DNA of 64,000 nt from Deltaproteobacteria bacterium (GCA_019306065.1 JAFDMF010000008.1:90430-154429); one strand, 5' to 3'; shown: positions 27,099 to 38,449, counted from the first letter of the stretch. Translations and numbers: made by a program. Notes: generated by a model not told the origin, from the letters alone.

Positions 27099-30000
27099 CT
27101 AACTTTTTGCAAAAAGCGCGTTATAGGTTTGAATATCTGTAACCTCCATCGGCTTCTCTTTTAAAGATTTAAGCGCCTTGCATACAGCCTGCGCCCCTGC
27201 GATTGTTGTTGTATATGGTATTTTAAATTTTAAGGCGGAACGTCTTATTTTAATTCCGTTCTCTTTTGAGATTCCGCCGGATGCGGTATTAATTATAAGC
27301 TGAATTTCACAATTTTTTATGGCGTCTATAAGATTCGGTCTTTTAAAAGAGATTTTATTTACCTGCTTATTAATAATCCCTTTACTTGTAAGATAAGCGG
27401 ATGTTCCAGCCGTAGCCGCTATATTATATCCCAGCTTTTTTAAATCTTGTGCTATTAACGCTGCCTTTTCTTTATCCTTATCATTTACGCTTATCAAAAC
27501 CGTACCGGTTAAAGGAAGGTTTTGTCCCGCCGCAAACTGAGCTTTTGCATAAGCATATCCCAAGTCTGTATCTATGCCCATTACTTCGCCTGTAGATTTC
27601 ATTTCGGGTCCTAAAACAGCGTCTATTTTCTCAAATCTGTCAAACGGAAAAACAGCCTCTTTTACACAAAAATAAGGCGGAGTTTTCTCCTCTTTTAAAC
27701 CAAGCTCTTTTAAGGTTTTTCCTATCATTGCTTTTGTTGCAAGTTTTGCAAAAGGTATTCCGGATGCTTTGCTTACAAAAGGTATTGTCCTCGAGGCTCT
27801 GGGATTTGCTTCCAATACATAAAGTATATCATCTTTTACCGCATATTGAACGTTCATAAGCCCTATTATTTTAAGCTCTTTTGCCATAGCTTTTACGGAT
27901 ATTTTTATCTGCTCTATTATTTTATTGCTTACCGAGTATGGCGGAATAATGCATGCGGAATCTCCGGAATGAATACCTGCTTGTTCTATATGCTCCATTA
28001 TGCCCGCAATTATGATGGTATTGCCGTCTGATATTGTATCTACGTCTAATTCCACGGCATTTTCCAAAAATTTATCTATTAAGATTGCGCCCGAATCCAA
28101 TTCTTTTAAGGTGGATTCCAAAAAATTTTTAAGCGCTTCTTTATCATAAACCCTTTCCATTCCCCTGCCGCCTAATACATAAGAGGGTCTTACCATTACA
28201 GGGTATCCTATTGTTTCGGCTATATTAAGGGCTTCGTCAATTGTATAAGCGATTCCGTTTTCCGGCTGAATAAGACCGAGTTTATTTAACATTTCCGCAA
28301 AAAGTTCTCTGTTTTCGGCTTTTGCTATGCTTGCAGGAGGCGTTCCTAAAACAGGAATTTTTGCCAGATTTAAAGCGTCGGCAAGGTTTAAAGGAGTTTG
28401 CCCTCCGAATTGAATTATTACTCCGTCCGGTTTTTCCATTTCGATTATATTAAACACATCCTCTTTTGTAAGCGGTTCAAAATAAAGTTTATCGGAGGTG
28501 TCGTAATCTGTGCTTACGGTTTCGGGATTGCTGTTTATCATTATGCTTTCGATTTCCTCTTCTTTTAAAGCATAAGCCGCATGAACGCAGCAATAATCAA
28601 ATTCTATACCCTGCCCGATTCTGTTTGGGCCTCCGCCGAGTATTATAACCTTTTTGCGCTCGGTTATTCTTGCTTCGTTCTCTTCTTCGTAAGTTGAATA
28701 ATAGTATGGAGTTTCTGCCTCAAACTCGCCCGCGCAGGTATCTATCAGTTTATATACGGGGGTAATGTTTTCTTTAAGCCTTATTGATCCTATTTCGGAT
28801 TCTGTCTTTTTGGTAAGAATAGATAGTTGAATATCCGAAAACCCCCTTTTTTTTGCCTCTTTTATAGTTTTTGCAGATATATTCGCGCCTTCGGCTTTTA
28901 TTTTGTTTCCGTATTCTACAAGCTCTTTAAATTGATATAAAAACCAAGGGTCGATTCCGGAAAGTTTGTATATCTCTGCTACGCCTATTTTTTGCTCCAA
29001 AGCCTCTTTTAAATAAAATATTCTTTGAGAGTTAGGAACCGCAAGTTTTTGTTTTATTTCGGATAAAGTATGTACAATATCTTTCCCGTCGCTTCCAAAA
29101 CCGCTTCTGCCTGTTTCAAGAGATCTTAAGGCTTTTTGAAAAGCTTCTTTAAATGTTCTGCCTATAGCCATTGTTTCGCCTACAGATTTCATAGATATTG
29201 TTAACAGATCTTCGGCTTTTGAAAATTTTTCAAATGTCCATCTGGGGATTTTAACTACGCAGTAATCTATAACAGGCTCAAAGGATGCTAATGTTTTGCC
29301 TGTTATATCATTTTTTATTTCATCTAGGCTGTAACCTACAGCAAGCTTTGCCGCTATTTTTGCAATAGGAAAACCTGTGGCTTTGGAGGCTAATGCGGAG
29401 CTTCGCGATACTCTGGGATTCATTTCAACTACTATTATATCCGAGTTTTTCGGATTTACCGCAAACTGAACATTTGAGCCTCCGGTATCAACTCCTATTT
29501 CGCGTACTATGGCAATAGAGGCGTCTCTTAATTTTTGATACTGTTTATCGGATAATGTTTGGGCGGGGGCTACGGTGATGCTGTCTCCTGTATGGATTCC
29601 CATAGGATCAATATTTTCTATGGAACATATTATTACCGCATTATCATCTCCATCTCTCATTATTTCAAGTTCGTATTCTTTCCATCCTAAAACCGATTCT
29701 TCTAGCATAACCTGCGAAATTATGCTTGCATCTATGCCCGCTTTTGCAATTTCCGCCAGTTCTTCGGAATTATACGCTATGCCTCCGCCTTTTCCTCCAA
29801 GCGTAAAACTCGGTCGCGCTATTATAGGAAATCCTATCTCTTCGACTGCTTCAAAGGCTTGCTTGACATTTGTAACCATTCTGCTTTTCGGGATTCTTAA
29901 TCCTATTTTATTCATAGCTTTGCCAAAAAATTCTCTATTTTCGGCTTTTTTTATAGATTTTAAAGATGCTCCTATAAGTTTTACGCTATTTCTTTCCAAT

Positions 30001-30320
30001 ACCTTTTTTTCCGAAAGTTCAACTGCTACATTAAGGGCGGTTTGTCCGCCTAAGGTTGGCAGTAACGCGTCCGGTTTTTCTTTTTCTATTATTTTTGTTG
30101 CAGTTTCAAAGGTTACGGGTTCTATATAGGTAAAATGAGCAAGATCCGGGTCTGTCATTATGGTTGCAGGATTTGAATTTAACAAAACTATTTTATAGCC
30201 TTCCTCTTTTAAGGCTTTGCAAGCTTGAGTTCCGGAATAATCGAATTCGCAGGCTTGTCCTATTACTATAGGCCCTGCTCCTATCATAAATATCTTTTTT
30301 ATATCCTCTCTTTTCGGCAT
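27099..30320 (-). CDS. carB: Carbamoyl-phosphate synthase large subunit
   Basis: 1073 aa; [29 protein letters not shown], two ATP-grasp halves, second [20 protein letters not shown]. Confidence 0.97.
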   Translation of the reverse strand: MPKREDIKKIFMIGAGPIVIGQACEFDYSGTQACKALKEEGYKIVLLNSNPATIMTDPDLAHFTYIEPVTFETATKIIEKEKPDALLPTLGGQTALNVAVELSEKKVLERNSVKLIGASLKSIKKAENREFFGKAMNKIGLRIPKSRMVTNVKQAFEAVEEIGFPIIARPSFTLGGKGGGIAYNSEELAEIAKAGIDASIISQVMLEESVLGWKEYELEIMRDGDDNAVIICSIENIDPMGIHTGDSITVAPAQTLSDKQYQKLRDASIAIVREIGVDTGGSNVQFAVNPKNSDIIVVEMNPRVSRSSALASKATGFPIAKIAAKLAVGYSLDEIKNDITGKTLASFEPVIDYCVVKIPRWTFEKFSKAEDLLTISMKSVGETMAIGRTFKEAFQKALRSLETGRSGFGSDGKDIVHTLSEIKQKLAVPNSQRIFYLKEALEQKIGVAEIYKLSGIDPWFLYQFKELVEYGNKIKAEGANISAKTIKEAKKRGFSDIQLSILTKKTESEIGSIRLKENITPVYKLIDTCAGEFEAETPYYYSTYEEENEARITERKKVIILGGGPNRIGQGIEFDYCCVHAAYALKEEEIESIMINSNPETVSTDYDTSDKLYFEPLTKEDVFNIIEMEKPDGVIIQFGGQTPLNLADALNLAKIPVLGTPPASIAKAENRELFAEMLNKLGLIQPENGIAYTIDEALNIAETIGYPVMVRPSYVLGGRGMERVYDKEALKNFLESTLKELDSGAILIDKFLENAVELDVDTISDGNTIIIAGIMEHIEQAGIHSGDSACIIPPYSVSNKIIEQIKISVKAMAKELKIIGLMNVQYAVKDDILYVLEANPRASRTIPFVSKASGIPFAKLATKAMIGKTLKELGLKEEKTPPYFCVKEAVFPFDRFEKIDAVLGPEMKSTGEVMGIDTDLGYAYAKAQFAAGQNLPLTGTVLISVNDKDKEKAALIAQDLKKLGYNIAATAGTSAYLTSKGIINKQVNKISFKRPNLIDAIKNCEIQLIINTASGGISKENGIKIRRSALKFKIPYTTTIAGAQAVCKALKSLKEKPMEVTDIQTYNALFAKS

Positions 30321-30363
30321 ATTTTCAATTTATCCTTATAGATATATTTTTTATATTCTATCA

Positions 30364-30546
30364 GAAATATTCAAATTTACTTTGCTCCGCTTCTTACTTA
30401 TCGCTTCGAATTTTCGGCTGCGTTTTGCTAACAATGTGAAAACTCAAGCTTCGCTTTCAAACAGTTCACATTATTTGACGTAAAACTTGCCGCAAATTGT
30501 TTCCTCATCAATAAAAGCCGCTACGCAAAAAACTGTGCACATCTCC
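30364..30546. repeat. Family C palindromic element, full length
   Basis: Outer arms atattcaaatttactttgctccgcttcttacttatcg... versus gatgtgcacagttttttgcgtagcggcttttattgatg (reverse); inner stem AATGTGAA..ACT (30433-) / AGTTCACATT (30463-30472). Confidence 0.6.
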
Positions 30547-30654
30547 CTTATATCATTACTTTTTAGTCAAGAGAGTTTATTATGTTTTGAAAAGAGACAT
30601 TACGCTGCCGATTAACTTTTTAATCATAATTTCACAATTAATCATATTAATCAC

Positions 30655-31050
30655 AGTTTAAATTTTTTATAAATTCCGGAGGGCGGATAACTTTATGCTC
30701 GGAATTGATAAAAGCATTTTTTGTAAATCCTTTGGCATGAATTGTTTTCTCATCTTCGGAAATAATTTTATATAAAAAAGCAAGCCCTTTTTTATATTAC
30801 GGATTTATTGAGGTATCAATTATAATAAGCTCATCGTAATGTGTAGGATCTATATATTTACAGTTTGCCTCGGCTACAGGCGTAAATATTTTTTTATCTT
30901 CTATCTCTTTGTATGTGATATTTAAATTTCTGAAAAACTCAGTTCTGCCTATTTCAAAAAACCTAAAATAATTGGCATAATATACTATTCCGAGCCTATC
31001 TGTATCCCCATATATTACTTCTATAGTAAGTTCTAAAGCTCTTTTCTTTC
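30655..31050 (-). pseudogene. YbgC/4-hydroxybenzoyl-CoA thioesterase-like remnant
   Basis: IEVIYGDTDRLGIVYYANYFRFFEIGRTEFFRNLNITYKEIEDKKIFTPVAEANCKYIDPTHYDELIIIDTSINP*YKKGLAFLYKIISEDEKTIHAKGFTKNAFINSEHKVIRPPEF; in-frame TAA, missing segment, no in-frame start. Confidence 0.8.
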
Positions 31051-31077
31051 ATATCTTATATTTATCTCTACTCAAGA

Positions 31078-31126
31078 CGGTTGCATAGCTTCGTTTTTTT
31101 AAAGATATTCAAGTTGTTATGCAGCA
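31078..31126. repeat. Family B-like arm overlapping hom 3' end
   Basis: ggttgcatagcttcgtttttttaaagatattcaagttgttatgcagc; hom stop codon lies in it. Confidence 0.45.
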
Positions 31127-32445
31127 GCAGTATCCGTCTCGCTTTCATCTTCGATCCTAATAAGTACCGGCTTTTCTAATACTATGTCTAAAGCGGATAT
31201 TTCTTTCAAAGCCTTTTTAACTTCGAATTCTTTTGCCAGATGAGTAATTATTATAACAGGCACTCCCTCTTGAGGATTTCTTCCTTTTTGATGAACAGAT
31301 TTTATGCTTATGCCGTAAGAGCCGAGTATGCCGGCAACCTGCGATAAAACGTTAGGTTTATCTATACAAAAAAATCGGAAATAATAATTGGTTAAAATAT
31401 CGTCAATTGATAGAACAGGCTTGTTTTTTATTTGGTTTTGCATAAATCCGGCAATCGGAATTCTAATTTTTGTATTAAATATTATATTTCTGGCAATATC
31501 AATTATATCTCCTACTACCGCGCTTGCGGTAGGCATCATTCCCGCTCCATAACCGCATAACATAAGTTCGCCTACAGCGTCGCCGAATACTGATACGGCA
31601 TTTAAAGAGCCGTCTATTTTAGAAAGTATGTTGTCTATCGGTATCATTGTAGGATGAATTCTCGCTTCGATGGAGTTTCCCAAATCTTTTGTTATTGCAA
31701 GAAGTTTTATTAAGTAACCAAACTCTTTTGCATACTTAATATCGATTTTGGCAATACCGGTTATTCCTTCTATATAAATATCTTCGAAATTTACTTTTGT
31801 TCCGTAAGCCAAAGAGGCCATTATTGCGGTTTTGTGAGCCGTGTCAAAACCTTCTATATCAAAATTAGGATCCGCCTCCGCATAGCCGTTTACCTGAGCT
31901 TGAGCAAGCGCCTCTTCAAACTCTATGTTTTCGTTTGCAATTTTGGATAATATATAATTGCATGTGCCGTTTAATATGCCGTTTACGGAAGTTATATTAT
32001 TGCCCGCAAGCGATTCCCGTAGGCTTTTTATTATCGGTATCGCGCCTCCCACGCTTGCTTCATAAGCTATATCTACTTTGTTTTTATCTGCAAGTTCAAA
32101 CAGTTCTTCGCCTGCTTCAGCCAAAAGGGCTTTATTTGCAGTAACTACATACTTTTTATTTTTAAGCGCTTTTATGATGAATTCTTTAGCGATTGTTTTT
32201 CCGCCTATCATTTCTACTATAATATCAATGTCGTCATCATTTATTACTTCCAAAGCCTCTTTTGTAAGAGTTCCTTTTTCAAAAAGGACGTCTCTTTTTT
32301 TATTCAGATCAATATCAGCTGCTTTTTTTAAACGCAGCTCCACCCCTGTTCTTTTTGTTATAATTTCTTTATTTTCTATAAGAATTTTTGCGGTTCCCAT
32401 TCCTACTGTGCCTAATCCTAATAATCCTATATTAATCTTTTTCAT
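31117..32445 (-). CDS. hom: Homoserine dehydrogenase
   Basis: GLLGLGTVGMGTAKIL, VTANKALLA, GILNGTCNYILSKI, AEADPNFDIEGFDTAHK, C-terminal ACT domain. Confidence 0.96.
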   Translation of the reverse strand: MKKINIGLLGLGTVGMGTAKILIENKEIITKRTGVELRLKKAADIDLNKKRDVLFEKGTLTKEALEVINDDDIDIIVEMIGGKTIAKEFIIKALKNKKYVVTANKALLAEAGEELFELADKNKVDIAYEASVGGAIPIIKSLRESLAGNNITSVNGILNGTCNYILSKIANENIEFEEALAQAQVNGYAEADPNFDIEGFDTAHKTAIMASLAYGTKVNFEDIYIEGITGIAKIDIKYAKEFGYLIKLLAITKDLGNSIEARIHPTMIPIDNILSKIDGSLNAVSVFGDAVGELMLCGYGAGMMPTASAVVGDIIDIARNIIFNTKIRIPIAGFMQNQIKNKPVLSIDDILTNYYFRFFCIDKPNVLSQVAGILGSYGISIKSVHQKGRNPQEGVPVIIITHLAKEFEVKKALKEISALDIVLEKPVLIRIEDESETDTAAA

Positions 32446-32484
32446 AGCTTTATATTCTATTCCCTATTATTAGTTTTATCTGTC

Positions 32485-32528
32485 TATATTCGATCCGGAG
32501 ATGTTCAAAGTTTATTTGAGTAGCGGAC
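32485..32528. repeat. Family C repeat arm near aminotransferase 3' end
   Basis: atattcgatccggagatgttcaaagtttatttgagtagcgg. Confidence 0.5.
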
Positions 32529-32530
32529 AA

Positions 32531-33697
32531 TTATAAAACTTTTTTAATTCCGCGTACAGCCTGATGAATTCTCATTTCATTTTCTATAAGGGCAAAGCGC
32601 ACATAATCGTCTCCGTATTCTCCGAAACCCAACCCCGGAGATACCGCTACTTTAGTCTCTTTTATAAGAAATTTAGAAAATTCTACGGAACCCATTTTTA
32701 TGTATTTATCCGGTATTTTTCCCCATACAAACATTGTTCCTTTTGGGCTGGGTATATGCCAGCCCACTTTATCAAGACCCATTATAAGAGCATCCCGTCT
32801 TTTTCTGTATATTTCGCATATTTCGGCAACGCAGCTTTGGTCTTCGTTTAAAGCTATTATCGAGGCTATTTGAATAGGCTGAAATATGCCGTAATCAAGA
32901 TAAGATTTAATTCTGCGGAGCGCGCTTATAACTTCTTTGTTTCCTACGCAAAAACCCACTCTCCATCCTGCCATGCTGTAGCTTTTAGACATTGAAAAAA
33001 ATTCTACGCCCACATCCTTTGCCCCTTTTGCCTGAAGAAAACTAGGCGGGTTATAACCGTCAAAAGCTATATCAGCATAAGCAAAATCATGTATTACAAT
33101 TATATTGTGTTCCTTTGCATAATCTACTATTTTTTCAAAAAAGTTTAAATCAACTACTTCCGTGGTAGGATTATGAGGATAGCATAAGATTAAAACTTTA
33201 GGTTTAGGCCATGTTTGTCTGGTTGCAGATATAAGGTTTTCAAAAAAATTCTCTTCCGGGCCAGTAGGAATTCCACGGACGTCTCCGCCGGCAATGATAG
33301 CTGAAAAAGGATGTATCGGATATGTAGGAGTAGGAGCAAAAACTACTTCTCCCGGTCTTATGGTTACAAGTATAAGATGAGACATTCCCTCTTTTACTCC
33401 GATTGTTACTATGGCTTCTTCATCCGGATCTATATCTATATCATACCTTCTTTTATACCAATTGGAGATCGCAAGACGAAGTTTGGTAATGCCCATTGAC
33501 GCGGAATATCTGTGATTATGAGGCTTTTGAACCGCTTCTATAAGCTTATCTACTATATGATGAGGCGTTCCCATATCAGGGTTGCCCATACCAAGATCAA
33601 TAATATCTTCTCCTCTATGTCTTGCTTCCATCTTAATTCTATTTACGGTGGCAAATACATAAGGAGGCAGCCTGTCTAATCTTGCAAATTTTCTCAT
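32531..33697 (-). CDS. PLP-dependent aminotransferase (AlaC/AspC class I)
   Basis: [55 protein letters not shown]. Confidence 0.92.
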   Translation of the reverse strand: MRKFARLDRLPPYVFATVNRIKMEARHRGEDIIDLGMGNPDMGTPHHIVDKLIEAVQKPHNHRYSASMGITKLRLAISNWYKRRYDIDIDPDEEAIVTIGVKEGMSHLILVTIRPGEVVFAPTPTYPIHPFSAIIAGGDVRGIPTGPEENFFENLISATRQTWPKPKVLILCYPHNPTTEVVDLNFFEKIVDYAKEHNIIVIHDFAYADIAFDGYNPPSFLQAKGAKDVGVEFFSMSKSYSMAGWRVGFCVGNKEVISALRRIKSYLDYGIFQPIQIASIIALNEDQSCVAEICEIYRKRRDALIMGLDKVGWHIPSPKGTMFVWGKIPDKYIKMGSVEFSKFLIKETKVAVSPGLGFGEYGDDYVRFALIENEMRIHQAVRGIKKVL

Positions 33698-33869
33698 TGG
33701 TATTCTCCTTTGTATAATCGTTGCTATTTAAAAAATAATTTCCTATGTGTTAACGCCAATTATGTCAAGAAAGATTCGTTTTGTTTCTTTTTTTCGCTTA
33801 TGTTGCTTATAATATTCTTTAATGTTATATCTCCTCCGTTTATATTTTTATTATGGAGAAAAAAATTTT

Positions 33870-35651
33870 ATGAAATTAAAAACAATCATTATATCGATTC
33901 TGTTATTAATAGCCCCGCTTTTTTTAACCCAAGCTACGGCAGAAAAGCTGCCCGCAGATATTGTATGGGAAACCAACGATTCGGATCCTGTGTTTTCGTC
34001 GGATAAAGCTAAAAAAGGCGGGACCATACATTTATCCTTATTAAGCTTTCCTATGACATTTAGAACTGTAGGTCCCGATTCCAATGGGGCTTTCAGAAGC
34101 GCGATATTAGATAATCAGCTTGGTTTAATAGGAATTCATCCGAATACCTTAAATATCATACCTGAAATAGCTACCCATTGGGCGCTCGGAAAAGATAAAA
34201 AAAGTATGTATTTTAAGCTTAATAAACAAGCAAAATGGTCGGACGGCAAGCCTATTACCGCGCAGGATTTTGCATATACTCTGGAATTTATGAGATCCAA
34301 ACATATAATTGCCCCTTGGTATAACGATTATTATACCAAAGAGATTGAAAAAATAATAGTATATGACGATTATACTCTGTCAGTAGTTTCTACAAAGCCG
34401 GTTCCGGATCTGCATTTAAAGCTGAGTATTATTCCGATTCCAAAACACTATTACCAGCCGCTTGATAAAAATTTTGTTGGAAAATATAATTGGAAAATTA
34501 CTCCTAATACTGGACCTTATCAAATTTCCGATTTTAAAAAAGGAAAATATATAAAATTTAAAAAAAAACAAGACTGGTGGGCAAAAAACCTCAAATATTT
34601 TAAAAACAGATTTAACGTAGATAGAGTAATATTTGAAGTGATTAGGGATTTTAATATAAGCTGGGAATATTTTAAAAAGGCAAAAATTGATGTTTTTCCG
34701 CTTAATTTTCCAAAATACTGGCATGTTAAGTCTGATACCGAAGTTTTTAACAAAGGATATGTTCATAAAATATGGTTTTTTAACGATACCCAGCGTTCCG
34801 CATCAGGTATGTGGCTTAACTGCGATAAAAAAATATTTGCCGATAAAAATATCAGATACGCTTTTGCCTATGCTATGAATATAAAAAAGGTTATCGGCGA
34901 AATATTAAGAAACGACTATTGCAGGCTTCAACAAGCATATATCGGTTACGGCGATTATACTAACCCAAATATAAAAGCCCGCGAATTTGATATGGAACAA
35001 GTTGATTTTTATATGAAAAAATCTGGCTGGAAAAGAGGAGAAGACGGAATATGGACAAAAGAGGGCGAGCGTTTCTCGGTAGAGGTTGTATATGGCGTGG
35101 ATGAGCATACTCCGCGCCTTGTGGTCTTAAAAGAGGAGGCAAAAAAAGCAGGCATTGAACTTAGGCTTCAAAGGATGGATCCTGCAGCTCTTTTTAAAAA
35201 AATTCTGGAAAAAAAACATGATGTAGCATGGATGGGATGGAGCGTTTCTTTACGTCCTCAATATTGGGAATTTTTTCATTCCGTAAATGCTCACAAGCCT
35301 CAAACCAACAATATAACAAATATTGACGATCCGGAAATCGACGCCTTAATAGATTCTTTTAGAAATTCTTTAGACGAAAAAGAAAGAATTAAGCTTTCAC
35401 TCGAAATTCAAAAAAAGGTTCATCAGGCAGGAGTTTTTGTTCCAACTTTTATGGCGCCTTATGTAAGGCTTGGATACTGGCAATGGTGGAGGCTTCCGGA
35501 AATACCCGGAACAAAAAGAAGCGAAGACCTGTTTGATCCTTTTTCAAGTTTAACAGGAGGGCTTTTTTGGTTTGATAAAGCCTTATATGAAGAGACGAAG
35601 CAGGGTAAGGCTTTTGCTCCCGTAACTATTATAGATGACAGATACAAATAA
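33870..35651 (+). CDS. ABC transporter substrate-binding protein, family 5 (oligopeptide-type)
   Basis: Signal peptide from MKLKTIIISILLLIAPLFL; AKWSDGKPITAQDFAYTLEFMR; KNIRYAFAYAMN. Confidence 0.9.
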   Translation: MKLKTIIISILLLIAPLFLTQATAEKLPADIVWETNDSDPVFSSDKAKKGGTIHLSLLSFPMTFRTVGPDSNGAFRSAILDNQLGLIGIHPNTLNIIPEIATHWALGKDKKSMYFKLNKQAKWSDGKPITAQDFAYTLEFMRSKHIIAPWYNDYYTKEIEKIIVYDDYTLSVVSTKPVPDLHLKLSIIPIPKHYYQPLDKNFVGKYNWKITPNTGPYQISDFKKGKYIKFKKKQDWWAKNLKYFKNRFNVDRVIFEVIRDFNISWEYFKKAKIDVFPLNFPKYWHVKSDTEVFNKGYVHKIWFFNDTQRSASGMWLNCDKKIFADKNIRYAFAYAMNIKKVIGEILRNDYCRLQQAYIGYGDYTNPNIKAREFDMEQVDFYMKKSGWKRGEDGIWTKEGERFSVEVVYGVDEHTPRLVVLKEEAKKAGIELRLQRMDPAALFKKILEKKHDVAWMGWSVSLRPQYWEFFHSVNAHKPQTNNITNIDDPEIDALIDSFRNSLDEKERIKLSLEIQKKVHQAGVFVPTFMAPYVRLGYWQWWRLPEIPGTKRSEDLFDPFSSLTGGLFWFDKALYEETKQGKAFAPVTIIDDRYK

Positions 35652-35679
35652 TTGGATAACAAAACAGTTTGTTATCCAA
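35652..35679. terminator. Hairpin TTGGATAACAAA-acag-TTTGTTATCCAA
   Basis: 12-bp perfect stem, 4-nt loop just after SBP stop. Confidence 0.65.
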
Positions 35680-35754
35680 CATGCTTTAATCCATAATTAT
35701 TTTTTGGAGTTATAAAGATTTCCTCTGTTTATAATTAAGATACAACGCTGCAAA

Positions 35755-35782
35755 GTAGAGAGGTTGTATGCAACCTCTCTAC
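35755..35782. terminator. Hairpin GTAGAGAGGTTG-tatg-CAACCTCTCTAC
   Basis: 12-bp perfect stem, followed by T-rich stretch. Confidence 0.6.
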
Positions 35783-35824
35783 AGTTTTCTTCTTATAATC
35801 ATTATTAGAGATTAAGCATAACTT

Positions 35825-36592
35825 ATGATTGAAGATTTAAAAATAACAATAATTCAGTCTAAAATTATATGGGAAGATATAAAAACAAACATCGAAATGT
35901 TTGATAAAAAGATAGATTCTATTAACGAAAAAACAGATCTGATACTTTTGCCGGAAATGTTTACTACAGGTTTTACAATGAACGCCCCAAAGCTTGCCGA
36001 AAGTATGGAAGGCGAAACTGTTGACTGGCTTAAAAAAAAATCGAAAGAAAAAAAAGCGGATATAGCCGGAAGTCTTATTATTAAAGAAAAAGAAAAATTT
36101 TTTAACAGGCTTGTATGGGCAGATCCGAACGGCAAAATTATAATATATAATAAAAAACACCTATTTAGTATTGCGGGAGAGGATAAAATATATACCTGCG
36201 GAACTGAAAAAGCAATCGTTAATATAAAAGGCTGGAGAATAGCCCCTTTTATATGTTACGATTTAAGATTTCCGACATGGTCTGTAAATTTAAACACGGT
36301 TTATGATCTTGCAACATATACCGCGAATTGGCCATCTCGGCGTTCTTATGCGTGGAATACTTTGCTTTGCGCGAGAGCTATTGAAAATCAATCTTACATA
36401 GCTGGAATAAACAGAGTCGGATTAGACGGAAACGGCATTTTATATTCCGGCGGCAGTAAAATAATAGATCCTTTCGGAATGCCTATCTTTGACGCCGAAA
36501 AAAAAGAGATTATTCGGACTCAATCCCTTAAATTTGAGCCTTTACATAAACACAGACAAAATTTCCCAGTATTTAAAGATGCTTCCATATAA
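35825..36592 (+). CDS. Nitrilase-family omega-amidase-like hydrolase
   Basis: LILLPEMFTTGFTMN, YNKKHLF, ICYDLRFPTWSVN; Glu-Lys-Cys triad. Confidence 0.9.
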   Translation: MIEDLKITIIQSKIIWEDIKTNIEMFDKKIDSINEKTDLILLPEMFTTGFTMNAPKLAESMEGETVDWLKKKSKEKKADIAGSLIIKEKEKFFNRLVWADPNGKIIIYNKKHLFSIAGEDKIYTCGTEKAIVNIKGWRIAPFICYDLRFPTWSVNLNTVYDLATYTANWPSRRSYAWNTLLCARAIENQSYIAGINRVGLDGNGILYSGGSKIIDPFGMPIFDAEKKEIIRTQSLKFEPLHKHRQNFPVFKDASI

Positions 36593-36694
36593 AAATTTTA
36601 ACCGCAGGCATATTAAATATAAGTCGAGGATTAAAATTTGAGCATAACGCCGAAAATGAGCAAAATACGAAGTTATGCAACCGCATTTTAAATA
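36571..36694. repeat. Family B palindromic repeat overlapping nitrilase 3' end
   Basis: ATTTAAAGATGC ... AAAAATTTTAACCGCAGG...GAGGATTAAAATTTGAGCATAACGCCGAAAATGAGCAAAATACGAAGTTATGCAACC GCATTTTAAAT. Confidence 0.7.
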
Positions 36695-36790
36695 CTTGTT
36701 GTAATATATAAAAAAAACCCTTATAAACTGCGCCAAAGGGCTAAAAATTATAATCTGGAATATAAAATAAAAAAGCAAGGAGAATACCGA

Positions 36791-37558
36791 ATGGGTTTGG
36801 TCGGCAAAATGATAGGCGGCGCGCTTGGGTTTGCGATAGGCGGACCTCTCGGCGCAATACTCGGCGCTTCATTAGGGCATCATGTTTGTGATAGAAAAGA
36901 GGGGGACAAAAACGCCGTGCGTATATCTGCAGGAGCCTCTGACAATCCGGACGTTACCTTTTTCGTAGCAGCCTTTTCTATGATTGCAAAAATAGCAAAA
37001 GCTGACGGTAGAGTTTCGGAAGCTGAAATTAAATCCATAGAAAATTTTATGGTAAATGATCTTTCTCTTAATCAGGCAAGCAAAATGATTGCCACAAATA
37101 TATTTAAAGCCGCTATTTCTTCACAAGAAACATTTGAAAGCTTTGCAGTCCAGTTTTATAATCAGTTTAAAGATCAACCGCAACTTTTGGAGATGATGAT
37201 AGATATTTTGGCAAGAATATCTGCTGCAGACGATAAAATAAGTCCTGTCGAAGAGGAGCTAATTTTAAAAGCCGCAAACATATTTAATTTAAAAAACGAT
37301 AGATACGAGTCTATTATCTCAAAATATATTAAAAAAACGGATAAATATTATGCGGTATTGGGATGCGAAAAAACCGATTCTTTGGAGGAGGTAAAAAAAC
37401 GCTACAGAAAGCTTATATTGGAATATCATCCCGATAAAATAGTTTCAAAAGGCTTACCCGAAGATTTTATAAAATTTGCAAACGATAAATTTCGCGAAAT
37501 TAAAGAGGCTTACGATATAATAAAAAAAGAGCGGGAAGCCTCTGCCGTAAAATCATAA
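36791..37558 (+). CDS. djlA: DjlA-like co-chaperone: glycine-rich N-term, TerB domain, C-terminal J domain
   Basis: MIAKIAKADGRVSEAEIKSIENFM and YYAVLGCEKTDSLEEVKKRYRKLILEYHPDKI. Confidence 0.9.
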   Translation: MGLVGKMIGGALGFAIGGPLGAILGASLGHHVCDRKEGDKNAVRISAGASDNPDVTFFVAAFSMIAKIAKADGRVSEAEIKSIENFMVNDLSLNQASKMIATNIFKAAISSQETFESFAVQFYNQFKDQPQLLEMMIDILARISAADDKISPVEEELILKAANIFNLKNDRYESIISKYIKKTDKYYAVLGCEKTDSLEEVKKRYRKLILEYHPDKIVSKGLPEDFIKFANDKFREIKEAYDIIKKEREASAVKS

Positions 37559-38449
37559 ATAACCAAATTTTAAAAGCGCTTTTGTATTGTTAGACCAATT
37601 TTTTTCAACATGAACAAAAAGCTTTAAATAAGCGGGCTTGCCTGTCATTTTTTCTATATCTTTTCTTGCTTCGGTTCCTATTTTAACAAGCTTGCTTCCG
37701 TTTTTGCCTATTATAATTCCTTTTTGCGAATTCTTTTCTACATGTATGGCGGCATATATTTTATCAATTCTATTATACTCTTTAAAAGATTCAATAGTAA
37801 CCGCCACGGCATAAGGAATCTCTTCTCCAGTATATCTGAAAACCTTTTCCCTTATTATTTCCGCCGCTATAAAGCGCATCGGCATATCGGTTACCGCATC
37901 TTCTGGAAAAAGCATATGGGATTTTGGCATAAATTTTTCTATTTCGGCAAATAAAATATCAAGCCCTGTTCCATGTTTTGCCGAAATAGGCACTATGCTT
38001 TTAAAAGGATAATCTTTAAAATCCTTTTCAATAAGAGGCAGCAAAGCGGTTTTTTTTATAATATCTATTTTATTTAAAGCAAGAATAACAGGCTTTTTAA
38101 TATTATTAAGTCTGCTCAACAGAATATTTTCCGACTTTAAATCGGAACGGAAGGCATCCGCTATAAATAATATAACATCTGCATCCGATATTGCGGATAA
38201 TGCGGAATCTACTATTTTGCTATTCAACACCCCTTTTGCTCGATGAATCCCCGGAGTATCTATAAAAATATACTGGCAGTTTAAACGTGTAATCAGCCCT
38301 AACATGCGGTTTCTTGTTGTTTGAGGCTTTTTTGAGGTAATGGAGATTTTCTGCCCTACCATCTTATTTAACAATGTAGATTTCCCGGCATTAGGAGCGC
38401 CGAGTATAGCTATAAATCCAGCTTTATATTTATTTGACGCCTCTTCCAA
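37553..38449 (-). CDS. era: GTPase Era
   Basis: ILGAPNAGKSTLLNKMVGQKISITSKKPQTTRNR, DTPGIH, NKID, KH domain GIIIGKNGSKL. Confidence 0.97.
   Translation of the reverse strand: MEEASNKYKAGFIAILGAPNAGKSTLLNKMVGQKISITSKKPQTTRNRMLGLITRLNCQYIFIDTPGIHRAKGVLNSKIVDSALSAISDADVILFIADAFRSDLKSENILLSRLNNIKKPVILALNKIDIIKKTALLPLIEKDFKDYPFKSIVPISAKHGTGLDILFAEIEKFMPKSHMLFPEDAVTDMPMRFIAAEIIREKVFRYTGEEIPYAVAVTIESFKEYNRIDKIYAAIHVEKNSQKGIIIGKNGSKLVKIGTEARKDIEKMTGKPAYLKLFVHVEKNWSNNTKALLKFGYL

Noticed and set aside
36542-36778. 78-aa minus-strand ORF downstream of nitrilase (and 83-aa ORF 23623-23874)
   Set aside because: Both translate Family B repeat sequence (shared CxTSYF..FLRYAQILILE peptide), so they are repeat-derived, not genes.
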